From contig BFEA01000681.1 in NCBI GenBank assembly GCA_003427395.1, forward strand, positions 22,223 to 67,222: DNA of 45,000 nt. The letters run 5' to 3'. Under the pieces are notes generated by a model. The model was not told the DNA's origin, ran no database searches, and saw only the letters and a program-made list of their open reading frames with translations. The position numbers and the translations under genes were made by a program. Below are positions 31,291 to 43,979 of the stretch, piece by piece. Every line of letters starts with the position of its first letter. Positions within the stretch are counted from its first letter, which is position 1. The DNA comes from Chara braunii. Lineage: Eukaryota > Streptophyta > Charophyceae > Charales > Characeae.

Positions 31291-33541
31291 ATGCCAAGAG
31301 GGAGGGGAGGGGCAGGGCCAGTGGAAACCCCTTTGGGGGCAACCCGACAGAGGACGCAGATAAGGACCAGGAGAGAGGACAGGCCTCCAGTCTTCCAGGG
31401 AGGGAACATTGAGTTGTTCCTGATGAAGTTCGAGCGGCATGCGAGAGAGTTTGGATGGGACAAGCACCAGGATGTTGAGAGAGGTGCGAGGCACAGGCGA
31501 GTGGGCGGACCCTATTGCTAAACTGGTCAGAGAGTCGCTGAGATGGCAGGACTTTGGACGGAGGATGGAGGGTTTGCACCCGTCACCACTGGGAAGGGAT
31601 GGACAGCCCATTCGATTCGACTCCTCTAATCTGGGGGAGTTCTTATGGGCTTATGATCGATATGTGGATGAGCTCTGTATCCCAGGAGAGCAGAGAGTGG
31701 GGAGCTTCCTGTTGTTTGTAAGACACCATATCAGACCCTTCGTACGATCCATGGTGGCATCTGCCATGAACTGGGGGCACTGCAAGAAACTGCTATGGAA
31801 CTATTATACTCCAGCTCGTCAGGCAAGTGAGAGGAGAGGTGTGGAAAAAAGGGGAACCATTGAGCAAGGCGCGTCACTAGGGGCTCAGAGGGAGGAAAGG
31901 AGGAAGGAACACAAGTCCCACCGACATGAGAGAGCAGAGGGGTCCGATGGTTCAGATGCACCTCCACAACCGGCTCAGAGGGAGATGGATGGCCCCATGC
32001 CTGACGCAGAGCTAGACATCCCTCACGAGCCGTATACGCAAGAGCTGAGGGAGAAACCGTCTGTTGATGAAAAGGAGCTGGACAGAAAAGAGAGGGCAGC
32101 AAGGGAGCTGGAGATCAGGACTCAACTCCGAAAGAAGAACCTGGCAGAACTGCATGAGAGGATGCAGCAAGGAAAGGCGCTTGAGGAGGTGGAGGACAGA
32201 AAAGGAAAGGGTACGTGCGCTCAGGAGGAGGACCCTCCTCTGTTCTCAGAGGTGTGGATGGGCTTCGATAAGCTGATGGACGCCACAGGAAGATCAGGTG
32301 GACAACATCAGGAGATGAGGGTTAAGTTAGTCTCTACAGACCTGCTCAACCTAAGGAGCGTAATGAGAGAAGGTTTCGCTGCAGCAAGGACCTCAGATCA
32401 GAAGATTGGGGACAGGCTGACAAAGGTTGCACAAAAAGCTTATGGCCAGAGGGTGGACTGGGAGAGAGAGGCTGAGGGCCTGAAGAAGGAGCTGGGAAGA
32501 CAGGGCAAAGAGTTGGCAGCAGTAAAGGCAGACATGGAGAGAGTCTCAGCAGAGAATGAGGCCGTCAGACAAGTCAACCAGACCCTTAACAAGGTCACTA
32601 ACGCGCTGAGGGCCTATTTGTGTACACAACTGACCTTCTTCTAGGTTAAGGAGACTGAGTGGGAGAAAAAGATTCGAGATCTCGAAGCCAAGCATGCCCA
32701 GCAAGCCCCCACTAGAGTGGTGGATTGGACAGAGGTCCAAAAGTTTGAAATCAGGGAACAGCCTGCAGAGGAAGTCTTCAAGAGGGAGAAGGAAGTAGAG
32801 ATGGCGGACCAACAGGAGGGTGAGGAGATCCCTCTGATCGACAAAGAGATGTTGGAGCAGCCAGAAGTGCTTGTGGAAAAGGGTGCAGAGGTCGGAGAGT
32901 TTTAGTGGAGGTTACCTGCTGGCCTGACACTGGGACATGAGCCGGCAGTACCACAGGAGGGACCACCAGTTGAGGCAATGAGAGTTGGGGAGGTTCCACC
33001 TACTATTCGGAAAGAGACTGCGGGATAGCAGGAGGGTCAGGAAAGTGTGGGTCAGACCATGGTTGGGACTGAGCAGAGAGTGGACCTGAGGGACTGTCAG
33101 GAGTCAACCATGTTTCAGGAGGTGCCAATTGTTACAGATTTGCGGGATGTACTGGGATCTTGGGCCACTGGGTCAGGGTCAGAGGGGCGTGTTGGGGAGC
33201 TGGGGATGCCAGCAGATGACAGAGCAGTCTGCCCCGCTTCCTCAGGGGTCCCACAGCATGAGGTTACGAGCAAGATCTCAACAACCCCGTCATCTATACC
33301 CTCGCTGAAAGGAGACAAGATGTCCCAGAAGAAACTTGGCAAGTGCTTTTATTGCAAGAGGGGCAAACATCGGTCTGACGACTACCCCAAGAGCCTCAAG
33401 GACGAGTCAAATGGATTGTGTACCAGGGAATCATCTGGGGTGTGGAGAGATAGAAATGGAAACCTAGTCCCTAAGACTCTTGATGGGGTAAGGGCGCAGT
33501 TATATAGGCAGCTGTTGGAGGTCATGAGTGATCAGGAATAG
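31291..33541 (+). pseudogene. Second gag-like reading frame downstream of pol (broken)
   Basis: It starts at ATG 31291 (MPRGRGGAGPVETPLG). It contains a Gag-type segment PPVFQGGNIELFLMKFERHA, then after a frameshift near 31440-31480 continues in one phase to 33541 with in-frame stops at 32642, 32903 and about 33026. The continuation has EWADPIAKLVRESLRWQDF, SSNLGEFLWAYDRYVDELC and VGSFLLFVRHHIRPFV, all helical Gag-like. A very charged coiled-coil region (31900-32900) follows, then CFYCKRGKHRSDDYPK near 33340, a zinc knuckle whose last Cys is replaced by Tyr. It is either an extra gag-like ORF3 of this element or the start of a second element whose pol is lost. Confidence 0.7.
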
Positions 33542-35394
33542 GAATTTCTAATAAGGTCCGGAAAGGTCTAAAGTCTAACATATGCGGGATTTATCTAACT
33601 CTCAGACTGATGGCTACTTGTATATAGAGGGATACATGGAGGATTGGATCAGACCCATGTACATCATTAGGCTGAGCTAGTAGTGAGATGTTGCATCGCA
33701 TTATAGACTTGAGAACCTTTGTCCGTACATAAGGTAACATTGAGTCTGACTATTGTTATTTTCTCATATGATGTAGAGTGTTAATACCCTTATAGAATAA
33801 CGCTCACGAGTGTGGAGCGGCCGTCGAGTCCCGATACTTCGACGCTTGACTACCTTCATTCCTTATGGGATACCTGAACTCCTTGTATAATATTTTAAGT
33901 TCTATAATAAGGAAGGGAACCTTTGCACAGTGCGGGCCCCCATGTCTTGGGTGTACACGCGAATATCAAACCTCGTCTCTATGTTATGTGTGTTGTATCA
34001 CTCTCACTCTCAGTTTATGGAATTGCCCATATGGATGATGGTGTGATGAGATGAATACTGTGGAATGAACTGATCTGCGTTTCATCCACTGTACTTACGC
34101 CTCCCTGCCCCCATGACAAGTGGAGCCGGGAGTATAATGGAAGGAAGTGTTCTCAGATTATGGAGACAATAAACTAAAAGTTGTGTGTTTTCTTGTATGA
34201 TTGGAAAAGAGAGAGGGAAGTCCAATGGCCGATTGGGCTTTCCTAAAAGAATGAAATTTTGGGAGAGCACTCAAAAAAATTGTTATAAGTGGTGATAATG
34301 TTTGGATGTATGTATGGAAAGGTCTGACGCGGAAAGACTAGGTATTTTGTGAGAATCATGGATAGAAACCTCTGGCAGTTATGTTGGAACTTTGGAAAGT
34401 TTTGTGAGTATCCCTAAAAGACGTGTGACCTTACCTGCTTTTTATCAGAGCAAAGGAGGCATGACCCTGTGGAACTACTGAGATCTTTGGTGGACTATTG
34501 AGAAAGGCGCTATCCCTCGACGTAGTCCCGTGGGCGGTGGTATGTGATCCTTTGATTATTGTTATAAAAGAAAGTGCCAGACCACAATGGAGTCGGTCTA
34601 AGGGACGTATTGTGAGGCCAAGCTAAAGAGCTATACTTAGCATCGCTGGAACTGTAGAACCTAACTCCCAGCGAGGGCCGCTGACCGACACATCCTAGCA
34701 GCGGGACCATGGCTTACCAAAGGTTAAGTCTTGAAGGCTCGACCACCCGGAGAACTTTAGCTGGAAGGAGGGCAATGGGGTCGATTAGGTCAAGAGTCAG
34801 GACCCTTTGGGGTGCCAAGATAGGGAAGCTGCTTATCGTTGCGTAACCAATGAGGGCACCATCACTACATAACAACGCGGTGGGCCGTGGACTCGGCGTG
34901 ATCGACCGGTCCATGGTGGACCAAGATGGAGACCTGAAGCCACCTGTGTTAGACTCCAGGCTGGGCGGTCGTTGTGAGTGGAGATGGTAGACACTACCAT
35001 GTGGGCGGTTAAAGGCGCCCCGTACTTTGAGAGGTCTCGGTCAGGGTCCGCGTTCTAAGTTATGACCCCGTTTGCGGGACGATGACTGAACACGACACCC
35101 AACGGTGAACCGGCAGATGTCTACGACGAAGGGAGAGGGCTATCAACCTATTATCTGGGAGCGGGTAGTACGCTGTAGTACAGAACGAAGTATCCCCTAG
35201 CTCTGAGGCCAGGACGTGGGAGACCCAGGTTAAAACCCTGGGAGTGGAACGTCGTAACGGGAGCAGATTGATAAGACAACCTCGAACGGAGTCGAGCCGG
35301 TGAATCGGGTTAGTCATTTCCTTGTCAGCAGATGTGTTTGTGCTTATAGCCTTGATTGTGCGACGCGACGGGGACGTCGCTTAATAAGGTCCGA
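33542..35394. other. 1.85 kb without a recognisable gene
   Basis: No long frame, snRNA, tRNA or tandem repeat is visible. AATAAGGTCCGGAAA at about 33550 and AATAAGGTCCGAAAA at about 35384 are similar and could mark the limits of an insertion or a terminal repeat, but the match is short. It may hold the 3' LTR of the retroelement. Confidence 0.4.
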
Positions 35395-36597
35395 AAAACT
35401 GTCAGCCCGAATACCCTTACAAGGGTATTTGGGCACGTTTTTGCAGCTTACAGGAAGAAAGCGCTTGACAATATCTGGGGGCGCGTCCCACTTATGTTAA
35501 TTATAGAGTGTCTGGGCGCGCACTTCGTGGACACACGTTAGCTTACCAAACGTAGAGCAGGAAAGACTATGAGACGCCAGTAGAACAAGTGAGTGTTTGA
35601 CTAGAGTTTCTGACGCAGTCGTAACCTCGCACACACGGGCAAAGTTACGGGGAGTGTCGCGTTGAGCAGGTAAGGCTATGACTGGAGGGGGTTGTTGTCT
35701 GACTCACTAGAGGCCGACGTCTCAGGGTCACGCCGTGTGAAATTGCGCAGGTACTAGGTTGATCATGCGCCGCCTACAGTAAAGGCCATGGCGAGCTTTA
35801 GCTAGGACGGCGTAGGTCAGGACGGAGTGAGTAAAAGTCGGGGCGTTTTTTCGGCCCAAAGGTGGTAGAACGGGCAATTCCCCGATGAAAATGAGGGAGT
35901 AGGAGAGCCCGGCCATAGCCGCCGCGTGATGCGGCAACGTGCACGGCAAGCCTAGCAAGGTCGTGCCCCCAAAGTAGCACGTGGGTGCCCTGCGGGCCCT
36001 TGGACGCTAGCGGTAAGTTAGAGGGGCAGCCTGAGGTATTGTTTGCAGGCCTGGGCAGGCTGCCCTTACTCTTTATGAGTAGGACTGCGCCTGCTGCAGC
36101 CAGGCTGGGGCTTAGCCCTATTGGTTACGTCATTGAACTATTACTAAGCGGGTCCCGGGATCAAGGCCAGAGCGGAGCGGCGGAGGAGCGCAGAAGCAAA
36201 TCAAGGGGTTGAGGGTCCTGCGGGACTGTCCCCCTTGGTTTTGTTGGGGAGTTCGGCAGCAGGCCCGTGGGAAAGGACCAGGTACCAGCGGGTCCCCTCC
36301 CCCATCCGTTTTTTTATTATTACTGTATTATTTATCTACAAGTTTTTATTATTATTATTTTTTATCTTTTATTTTCTTATTTGTGACGAGGCCCGGTACT
36401 GGTCTTCAGGACCGGTTGTGACCCGAGATCCTTGTCGAGTGGATACACCATTGAACTGTTGAAGTACAGCCTGTGTTCGAGCTCAGACAATGGGACCTGG
36501 CAAGTAAGACCAAAGTTATTCTGAGTTACCTGAGGCTGGTCGGTCGATGACGATGTCCCAAGGACGCGGCTCCCAGCTAGTCCTTCGGGACATCCGT

Positions 36598-36629
<32 letters not shown>

Positions 36630-37870
36630 GGCCCCTGCGCAAGGAAGACATGCATGAAACGGTAGAGAACCTGACGGTTGGGAAATCTCAGCAGGGGTAT
36701 CTATCCACCAGCTGAAGATATGTGGTGAGAGGTTTGAGAGTGAGTATGACCATTGGGTGTGGCAAGGTGCGGGAGCAGTTACACAAATTTTGTCAAGGCC
36801 CCACAATACCAGGGACAGCCAGGTGTGACCTGAGCTATGCCCAAAAANAAAAAAAAAAGGGAGAAAAAAAAAAAAAAAACTTTTTTTTTACCTGTCCCAA
36901 ATCTGCATATTTTGCAGATTTGGGGTCCCAGGGTAAGCACTGGCATTACCATGGGGACCAGAAAAATGGTGGACTATGCCTGGGCACAATGAGCAGGGTA
37001 CAGCCAGGGGGGGGCCTACGTCTGTTGCCCCACGATCCGTTGTGAGGAATGGATATGAGCATGCCCGTCGGGGGGCGGTAGTAGGGAAGCTACGCCTGGG
37101 CACAGCAGACCGGAGGGATTCTGGTGGGGGCTGCAGCAAGGCTAGCAGGTACCAGCAAGCTTAGCTTGGGTGGCACACTCACGGACTGTTAAAATGTAGA
37201 TCAAGAGTTCGCTCCGGAGAAGGGGTCTACGTNTGTGTTNCCACGACCCCATCGATTAGGTGTCTCACCAAGACCAATTTTAATTTACTATTATTATTAT
37301 TTTTATTTATCAGCCCCCATTCTNCTTTTAGGGACTGCAGGGCAGTCTTTTCTCNGATGGATGGACCTANTGCCTAGGTTTGGGCAGATTCGTTCAAACA
37401 AGGGCAAATGGTAGTGATGTGTCCTTTGAGTGAGGCACGAGTAAGCTAGGTGGACATACCTTTCTAGGCTATATAAGACAGCACGGTCCAGTGACCAGGA
37501 CTTCATGTCCATTCAGGTATTCAAGGCGGGTGGACTGTGCGCTATTATCCAGGGATACCTTGACTGGCGGGAGAGGCTCGTCGAGCAGCGGGCTACGAGG
37601 GAGAAGAGGGGGAGGAGACGATGAGGGAGAGGATCATGACGAAGAAGAGAGGAGTGGGATACTGGCCTAGAGGCAGGACGAATCCAAGTACAAAGCTAGA
37701 TTTTTAAATTAGATGAGAGGTAGTGAGGTAGAAGGAGGAACGAGTGCGCGGAGGAATTGGGAAGAGAGAAGAAAGAGTGGACAAGGAAGACATAAAGATC
37801 GTATCTCGTTCAATTCTTGACGGAATTGAGCAGACAAAGAGGTAAATCTGAGGTTTTCAGGCACTCTGGA
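35395..37870 (+). mobile_element. Right arm of the 2.5-kb inverted repeat (TGTC-type element left part, E3)
   Basis: It begins TGTCAGCCCGAATACCCTTA. The near-perfect inverted repeat CCGAATACCCTT-AC-AAGGGTATTTGG occupies its first 35 bp. The arm mirrors 12495-14966 and carries the same U6 copy, poly-A/T tracts and small hairpins. It joins copy C directly at about 37870. From 35395 to 44388 (...GCGCTCGACA) it could therefore be read as one 9-kb element with ends TGTC...GACA. Confidence 0.75.
36579..36672 (+). pseudogene. U6 snRNA-like sequence (probable pseudogene)
   Basis: It is the mirror copy of 13687-13780. The U6 5' stem, GGAACGATACAGAGAAGATT, AGCATGGCCCCTGCGCAAGG and the triad are intact. 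The 3' quarter (AGACATGCATGAAACGG) departs from usual U6. No upstream TATA element or downstream T-run is seen. Confidence 0.85.
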
Positions 37871-38808
37871 TCAGATGGCTATGCCGGAATTTGGTTCTGA
37901 GCAACGGATTTTGTGTTACCAGGGATAAGGGTTGCGCGACATGAGGACGAAGATGGCTATGGCGGGGACAAAAATTTTATATCTCACTCCATTATGAATG
38001 AAATCGAGTGGAGGGAGAGGAGATCCCAGGATCTTTTGGTAGGGCGAATCCGTTAGAAGGGCTAGGTTTCATGATCAGTTAGTAGGATGGGAGAAAACCG
38101 ATAAACAGGGTGTGTGACAGTTCTGAGAGGAGAATGTGGTGTGGAAAAAAAAAAAAAAAAGAGGGATATCTCTCTCCTTTATGAGCTAGCCAGGGCGAGG
38201 GGAGAGTTTATACCGGGGTTTTTTGGCATGATGAACGTGATGGTAGCATGGGATCTCGCATCTGAGCAGCAGGTCGGCCAAAATCAGCCATAGAGGCTGC
38301 ATAAATTGCAAGCGGGGATGAGTGGGAAATGGCGAGACAGGGTGTGAATCTTTCAAGTATTATCGGTGGAAAGTTCATCTTTGCCGCAGCGCTGCTTGCT
38401 GTGTTCATGGTTGTACTTGTTGTTGGCATTGGCCTCGACACCAATACTATCTCCTCGCCTTCAACACCGGCGTGGAAGTGTTCTTCCTTTTGATGGCCTT
38501 GCTGCTAACAATATGCTTCTCTACCAAGTCACGAACGAGCATGCACAAGAGAAAGAGCGCGGGCAAAAGGAAAGAATAAGGGAATCGGGCTACATACTTG
38601 GCCGGAGGCTAGCGGAGCTAAACAGAATAGAGTAATGCTTTCTCCATGTTCTAGCGTAAGATTCAGTTTCTATACTCGGTGAGTCATAGGACTGAAGTAC
38701 GGGTGCTCGCGTATATGGGGCACGATCTATACGCACTTATTTTGAACTGCCAGAAACTGATCAGGGTCGCGGTAAAATCATGCGAGAATGGGATATCAGA
38801 GAGAGAGG

Positions 38809-38865
<57 letters not shown>

Positions 38866-40998
38866 GTAGAGAGAGGGAGAGGCCTACGCACCAGGGGGTT
38901 AGGAGCATAGTGTCTCACAGTGTTCCCACCCCGGCGAGCAGAGTCTGGACGTGGTCGGACTGACGACCAGGTGCGGTTGTACGCAGGAGGTAAAAGCGAC
39001 GGAGGGGGCAACTAGGAGAATACTAATAGGGATGAAAGGAGAGAAAGAACTTACCGAATGACTGGGCCTGATGAAGCGGACGAACTGAAAGGCGAGTTAT
39101 GGTACTAAACGAAGCGCTGACCAACTTCAAACAGGCCACTTTGCGGTAGGAAGGGAGGCAGAAGGGGCTGCTGCATGATGGGAGTGGCCGACAGACAGGG
39201 CGGGATATGCCGAGTGCCGGGCTAAGGGGCCATGTTCCCTGAGCATCACCGGGATGAGTTGAGAAGGCCCAGTTGGGTTTCACTCATTCAGTCGGCAGAG
39301 GCAGCGGGCAGTACGTCGTAGGGTAAAGGCTTGCCACCTGGCACTGCTGGCCGGTGTATGTCTCCGGTCTGTTACAGCGCAACTCTTAGGCCAGGCACCT
39401 TCCCTTCCGTCGGTCTACGGAGCTGTGTTGGCCTTCGGGGCCTCAATAGAGACAGTGTGACACCATAGGAGTCAGGGCATACAAGAAAGGAACTGTGGCT
39501 TACCTGGCTCATTGTGGAACAGCAGGGGGGTTACTGCACTACAGCTAATATGCAGGGAGGTTTGTGGCAGCACACTTGGCTGATGCGTTCGGTGGGCAAA
39601 ACCGCTGATCTGGTGATGTGACCCGCTGTGCCCGGCGGGTTGCATGGTTCATTCACACTGACGGAGCTCAGTTATAGCTATTGGATACAACTACGGCACA
39701 CACTACTGCTTGTTGTGTCATGTGTCAGTACTGTTGCCGTGTTGGGCCACATTTCACAGTATTTTGTGGTTTGTTGAACTACCTGCCACTGGTTGCTGCT
39801 TGCCGGGTTTTCTGTGGACATCATTGACTGGTGAGCTGTGAAGCATGTCGTAACGAATCACTGTGATGACGAATCACTGTGATGCTACTTCCCCGTAGGC
39901 TTGCTGTGTAGTCTATGTCCTACTGCAGGTTGTCTGGGCTGGCTGATGAACAGACCTGTGTCTAGTTGTGTGCCGTCACAAAATGAGTGTGGGGCAACGT
40001 AATTGTGGGGCTAGTTACTAAGTATTGCTATCTTACTAGGACTACTGGGTCTTACCAAAACACTGCTGTATTTCAAACTAGAGTCAGGGGGGGGCGGCTG
40101 CGAGAGAGCTCGCGGAGTGTGCAGGACAGGGTTGCTTCTTACCAAAAGTCCATCACAGTTTAAATCTGAACTGTTACAAACGACTGTTTGTGACTTTGGA
40201 GACTACAACCTGTTGTTACTGTGGGCTGTTGCCGTTGTAGAAGGGTTGCGGATGCTGGAACAGGCTAGCACCGCACACCGCGTGTGTGTTGTTGTGCCTG
40301 TGTCGGGCCATTGCAGCGTCACCTTGATGTGCACCCTTGCTACGCTCTAGCTGCTAGGCGGCCGCGGTTGGAGGAGTGAGCATTGGGGGAGGTGGTCAGG
40401 CGGGACAAGTAGGAGGTTGGTGCTGGGACTTGAAGGGTCTTCCGGAGGCTGTTGATGCTGCATCTGACCGAGGTTGACCGTTGCTGCTGCGTTTTCCTGA
40501 CCATCATTGCGGGGCCCTCAGGACTTGAAGGCTACAAGACCCTCTTACAGTGAGATTGAGCGCACCTCCTTGGGATCTCGAGAGTCTGAACTTTCTTTCG
40601 CTGCCCTTCTTATTCTAAGTCTAGTCTGGGGTTATGAGAGGAAGGCGGCAGGCGGGGTTGAAACCCGTAGGACCGCGCCAAGGCCTCTGTGGGAGGTTGC
40701 TCCACCGATTGCGGGAGCTCTGCCGGAGCCCAGACAAGGTTCTGGAGGCAGGGAACTTCAGGTATAATCTCGTTAACTTGTGTGATTCCTTCCCCTATTT
40801 ATTATCTCTGGGCTATCTGAAGTTAACTATGTAAGGATATTACTTTTTGCTTTGCTATGTATGTCAGGACATACCTTCTGAAAGGTAAATCAACAAGTGT
40901 ATATAAGAGTTGAGATCTTTTGAGTAAATTCAGACAGAGTTGAACTGGGAAAGGTGGGCTGAAGGTTGTATTGCATGTATTGACTGGGTCAACCAAAG

Positions 40999-42265
40999 GC
41001 TGGACCCCTGTAGGTTGAGTGGGTTCAGTGTTGTGTTTATTTTATGTTTGTTGGGCTGCTTGTATGGGTTTGAGGGTTGGGCCTATCCTAAGTTGGACGG
41101 ACCAGTTGCTGTTATTTTTGGGATTTCGGAACAGGAGGATGGGCACCCTAAGTTGGGAGGTCCCAAAATCCTGGTGTTTCTTTATGGGCTGCTGAAAACA
41201 AGACTGGGAACACTCTAAGTTGCGTGGACTCAGCTCTGTGTGTGTTTTCTTCTGAGCGGGACACAGGCATAAGGCTGAGCGTACCCTTAAGTTAGGGCGG
41301 CTCAGTCATAAGCCATGAACATAATGATCAACCCAAGTATACAATTTTGATATATATTACGAACCTATATCATCTGGCAGACCGGGCACCCTAAGTTGGG
41401 AAAGCAAGTCAGTAAGTCAGGTAGAACAAGAAGACGAGAAAAGTGATGAAGAATATAACGAAGGTAACCCTGGCAGGCTGAGCGTACCCTTAAGTTAGGG
41501 CGGCTCGGTCTTATGCTCATGACAAGACAAAGGATCAAAGAGTTAGTATAAACTTGTTTTATTTTCTCTTCTAAACACAAGGCAGGATTGGATGTCTCCC
41601 TAAGTTGGATAGGTCCGATCATCTGCCTAATAAGAAAGAAACACATATATCTTGTGTAAGTATCAATGGTTGTTCTCATATGATTGTCGTTACGGAGGCT
41701 AAGCGTACCCTTAAGTTAGGGCGGCTTAGTCACACGTCGTTGTACTTGTTCAGGCATATCCTGCCCTATGTAACTATACTGTTTAGGCCAGCCAGGNGTA
41801 CCCTTNAGTTAGGGCGGCCTGGTGATAGGCTCTTGTCGTTGACGTGATATAGGTTGGACGTACCCTTAAGTTAGGGTCGTCTGACCATTCGTCGTTTGCG
41901 TTTGTTCTGTAGGTTGGACGTACCCTTAAGTTAGAGCAGTCTGACCATTCGTCGTTCGTGCTTGTTCTAGGCAGGTTAGGCACACCCCTAAGTTGGGGCA
42001 GTCTAATCCTATGCCCTATGTAACTTTGTGTAAAGCTGGCTAGGCATACCCTTAAGTCAGGGCAGTCTAGCTTTACGCTTCATGTCGTCAGTTCAAGCAG
42101 AAGTCAGGCGTACCCTTAAGTTAGTGCGGTCTGGTCATATGCTTTATGACTAGAGCTTATCTGGAGTTGGGCATACCCTTAAGTTAGGGCAGTCTAGTTG
42201 TGCATACTTTTACTTGTTTACTTAGGCAGGTTGGACATACCCTTAAGTTAGGGCCTTGTCTGATC
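40999..42265 (+). ncRNA. Hairpin array C (duplicate of array B)
   Basis: The same roughly 17 hairpins as 20611-21877, shifted by 20388. Units with Ns in B are readable here and pair as expected: GTCTAGTT completes the stem with AGTTGGGC, and GTAAAGCTGGCTAGGC faces GTCTAGCTTTAC. It adds little independent evolutionary evidence because B and C are nearly identical. Confidence 0.75.
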
Positions 42266-42901
42266 CTATGCCATAAGTGAGGGGGTTATTGAAAGGGAAC
42301 AACTGAGTGATCTAACGAACTACCTGGGCAAATGTATGTGGGATTGTGAGAGATGCATGCTCATGTATGATTGTAGGATCTCACTTGGGGTGTCTTTAGA
42401 TGCTCGCCAACTGCGGGAGCCATAGGTAGGTCAGATGGATGTTGGGAGGGAAAACTTGGGGTGAGGATAGGACTGACCTTGCTAGGGGTTAGGCCCAATG
42501 CTAGCCCATAGTCTCATCCAGAGGTTGTGTTAGCTGTCATTGATCCTGATTCATCAAGCAGGCGTAGTTAGCCCCAAGTGTAGTTTGCTTCTCTTTTCAT
42601 CTTTCACCTTCGTATAAGTCTTGGCAGTCTCTTGTTCCTACGGGAAGCGCTTCCGAAATTTCTACAAATCTGGAGGAGTTAGTCATTTTTGGACTCATAG
42701 AAATTCTGAAAAGGCACTTTTTCTACGGGAAGCGCTGCCGAAATTTTGTAGAATTTGGGGAGTTATAATATTTCTCAGCTACAAGCTACCTTACAGGGCA
42801 CAAGCATGAGTAGTACTCTTCTTTGGCCTGTACTGTGATGCAGGTTTCCGTGTTATCATTTGAAGGCTTGATCTGATCAGGCTACTTCGCCAAAATGATT
42901 A

Positions 42902-43210
42902 TTCTTCTGTTATCGCTGATAACAGGTCGGTTGCCGATCCGTCGGTCTACGACTCAACCCCAATTCACCCTCGATGCTCAACCTAAAAAGGCTCTAGCCC
43001 TNGTGATTTTATNTGTTTTGTTAAGGTTTCACNCAGACNTTTATTGAATGGCCATTTAANAGAGGTACTGAGTACTTAATTATGGTTGGTTGGCTGGAGG
43101 TTGGGGCTTGCCTGGCTAAAGCGAAGGGCATNAGTGGAGAGGTTGGTTGGAGTTGACCNCGTNTAGCATGTGGNTCTTTGTTTGATATCGTGGTGTGATT
43201 GCAGGTATGT
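42902..43210 (+). ncRNA. Strongly conserved structured block (copy C)
   Basis: This is the counterpart of 22600-22910 (B) and 11530-11835 (A), again starting with GTTATC-GCT-GATAAC and ending TTGCAGGTATGT. The Ns match those of copy B. Confidence 0.5.
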
Positions 43211-43979
43211 ATGGAAGAGTCTCGATAGATTCATGTTGAGTGGTATTGCGTGGATTCAGATGGGCAGACCACACAACTGTCGTGAGAGTGAACTACCCCA
43301 CAACCCTTGTGTTTGAGTGAGATTGTTNTACCCCCGTTCTACTGAGGTGATAATCTAAGTAGGCATACGCTTGGATGACCCCCACAGGGTTAGTCCCGGC
43401 GGTGCCTCTTCTAATTATATTAAGAGTGCTTGTTTTTTTTTTCCCTTGTTGAAAATCTATTTTGGTGGAACGATACAGTTCCGGGCGGAAGGGTTAGCGT
43501 GTCGCTGGTGATGCGCCACACAGCTCACCACCGCTCCAAATTCCTTTATGCCCTAGGGTCCGTCTTACCCAGCACCCTTTGGGACACCTCACGGTGCAGA
43601 AGACGGAAAGGCCCTCAGGCCGATTTTGCGCCCACTAAAGGGTTACCCCCCCCCCTTAGCGTGCGCTTCAGCCAACGCCTGAGCGTCGGGGGCCACCCCA
43701 TGGCCCAGAATAGGCCATTCGGGTATGGGCACCACATAATGCGNNGTCATCGCTTTTATCTGCGTAGGANTGCATTATAAATCGGTATGCGTGGGTCCTA
43801 CGTTCACGCGATCTTATACTAAACCTCGCGCAAGGCAGTTACCGACTTCCACTGCGTAGAGCTATGGGTCGGAAACTGAAGGGACTAGGAGTGTTGTTGT
43901 GTTGTGGTGTTATTTGTGGAGATTGTTGTGTGTGTGTCTGTATGTTATGCATGGGTAAGCATGGGTGTTGTAGTGTAAC

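Noticed and set aside
33550-35398. LTR pair marked by AATAAGGTCCGRAAA
   Set aside because: Similarity is limited to about 15 bp, with no TG...CA ends or matching internal sequence.
35395-35430. Helitron 3' end (hairpin followed by CTGA)
   Set aside because: The hairpin sits directly against CTGA without the usual short spacer. No TC start or Rep/helicase sequence was found, and other ends of the family do not keep CTRR.
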